A stretch of DNA of 64,000 bases. It comes from an uncultured Sphingomonadaceae bacterium. Its GTDB lineage: Bacteria > Pseudomonadota > Alphaproteobacteria > Sphingomonadales > Sphingomonadaceae. Shown here piece after piece: positions 63,187-64,000 of the stretch. Below the pieces are notes generated by a model. That model was not told the DNA's origin, searched no databases, and was given only the letters and a program-made list of their open reading frames with translations. The stretch's first letter is position 1; the number at the start of each line of letters is the position of its first letter. The position numbers were made by a program, and so were the translations under genes. The stretch spans positions 248,001 through 312,000 of the forward strand of contig CANLCX010000004.1 in the NCBI GenBank assembly GCA_947489315.1. The letters are read 5' to 3'.

Positions 63187-64000
63187 TTATGTGTAAGGTG
63201 GGCAGTCCAGGCCAGCAGGGCTTTTCGTGAATATCTCACAACCGGTTTCGGTGATTCCGATACTATGCTCAAACTGCGCCGACAGCGAACGGTCGCGGGT
63301 GACGGCAGTCCAGCCATCTTCGAGCATTTTTACGGCATATTTTCCGATATTGATCATCGGCTCGATGGTGAAGAACATACCAGGCCTTAATTCCGGGCCG
63401 GTGCCGGGGCGTCCTGCGTGAACAACTTCTGGCGCATCATGGAACATCTGTCCCAGACCATGGCCACAAAAATCGCGGACTACGCTATAGCGGTTGCCTT
63501 CGGCATGGCTCTGGATAGCATGCGCGACATCGCCCATCCGGTTGCCGGGCTTTGCTTGTTCAATGCCCAGCATCAAACATTCATAGGTATTTTGAACCAG
63601 CCTTGCCGCTTTGACAGGTGCCTTTCCGATCAGGAACATGCGGCTGGTATCACCATGCCAGCCATCAACGATCACGGTCACATCAATATTAACAATATCG
63701 CCTTCTTTGAGTTTCTTGTCCCCTGGAATACCGTGACACACAACATGGTTGATCGAGGTGCAGCAGCTATGGGTGAAGCCGCGATAGCCCAGTGTCGCCG
63801 GAACCGCACCTTCGCGAAAAGCATGTACGCGGACCATGTCGTCGAGTGCGCCAGTGGTCACACCGGGAACCACATGCGGCACCAAGCTGTCGAGAATTTC
63901 AGCAGCCAGCCGCCCGGCTTTGCGCATGCCCTCAAAGCCTTCCGGGCCATGGAGTTTAATCGCGCCGGTTCGGCTTTGCGGGGTGGTGTCTTCTACAGTC
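63187..64000 (-). CDS. map: methionine aminopeptidase, type I (partial, N-terminus beyond right edge)
   Basis: The frame is open through the right edge. The upstream codons read IKLHGPEGFEGMRKAGRLAA, the usual MAP N-terminus, so the ATG at 63927 is internal. Metal ligands are in DIVNIDVTVIVDGWHGDTSRMF (two Asp), GHGLGQMFHD (His), FFTIEPMI (Glu) and QFEHSIGI (Glu). It removes the initiator methionine from proteins. The first residues lie outside the window. Confidence 0.96.
   Translation of the reverse strand, partial: TVEDTTPQSRTGAIKLHGPEGFEGMRKAGRLAAEILDSLVPHVVPGVTTGALDDMVRVHAFREGAVPATLGYRGFTHSCCTSINHVVCHGIPGDKKLKEGDIVNIDVTVIVDGWHGDTSRMFLIGKAPVKAARLVQNTYECLMLGIEQAKPGNRMGDVAHAIQSHAEGNRYSVVRDFCGHGLGQMFHDAPEVVHAGRPGTGPELRPGMFFTIEPMINIGKYAVKMLEDGWTAVTRDRSLSAQFEHSIGITETGCEIFTKSPAGLDCPPYT

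Overview
The window looks like chromosomal DNA of a sphingomonad alphaproteobacterium (Sphingomonadales, Sphingorhabdus/Parasphingorhabdus-like). The assignment is an inference. It rests on the tandem TonB-dependent receptors, the rsmB-rpe-heparinase-purH block, the ileS-lspA-DUF3035 block, the DUF3604-PPIase-HupE operon, a RibBX-type riboflavin protein with an N-terminal HTH, and REP-like hairpins. No phage, transposase, CRISPR, rRNA or tRNA was seen. Both ends cut through genes: a cysteine-synthase-like gene on the left and methionine aminopeptidase on the right.

Layout. 1-4.5 kb: a PLP enzyme with a divergent Lrp/AsnC regulator, then a tyrosine-catabolic operon (hppD, a VOC protein, fumarylacetoacetase). 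4.6-7.1 kb: a bacterial voltage-gated sodium channel, then a nitrosative-stress module (NsrR-like regulator, group III truncated haemoglobin, small membrane protein, YeaR-type DUF1971 protein). 7.1-8.9 kb: ribH and the RibBX gene behind two palindromic operators. 9-19 kb is an accessory-like stretch. It holds a fatty acid hydroxylase, an alpha/beta hydrolase, a LuxR-type solo with a lux-box-like dyad, a TauD dioxygenase divergent from a Tat-signal SDR, an MmyB-type regulator, a subclass B3 metallo-beta-lactamase, nitronate monooxygenase and an SDHAF4 homologue.

19-36 kb is housekeeping: htpX, rsmB, rpe, heparinase II/III and purH on the plus strand; purE, purK, folA, M19 dipeptidase, ribF, GDPD, ileS, lspA and a DUF3035 lipoprotein on the minus strand. 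A likely orphan immunity-type gene sits between the two blocks. A diguanylate cyclase and gpmA follow. ileS carries an in-frame palindromic repeat insertion.

37-51.6 kb: a DUF3604-PPIase-HupE operon, two tandem paralogous TonB receptors, an Fe-alcohol dehydrogenase, a thioesterase and an acyl-CoA dehydrogenase, then an EamA transporter and a YcaQ-type glycosylase. 52-60.7 kb: tamA-tamB and glnB-glnA. 61-64 kb: a PQQ alcohol dehydrogenase with a cytochrome c domain, and map.

The strongest undescribed signal is an 18-bp palindrome family (best copy TTTAACTGACCAGTTAAA). It lies upstream of both TonB receptors, the acyl-CoA dehydrogenase and the PQQ alcohol dehydrogenase. This suggests one regulator controls outer-membrane uptake, periplasmic and cytoplasmic alcohol oxidation and acyl-CoA oxidation. 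No candidate regulator is encoded next to any of these genes.
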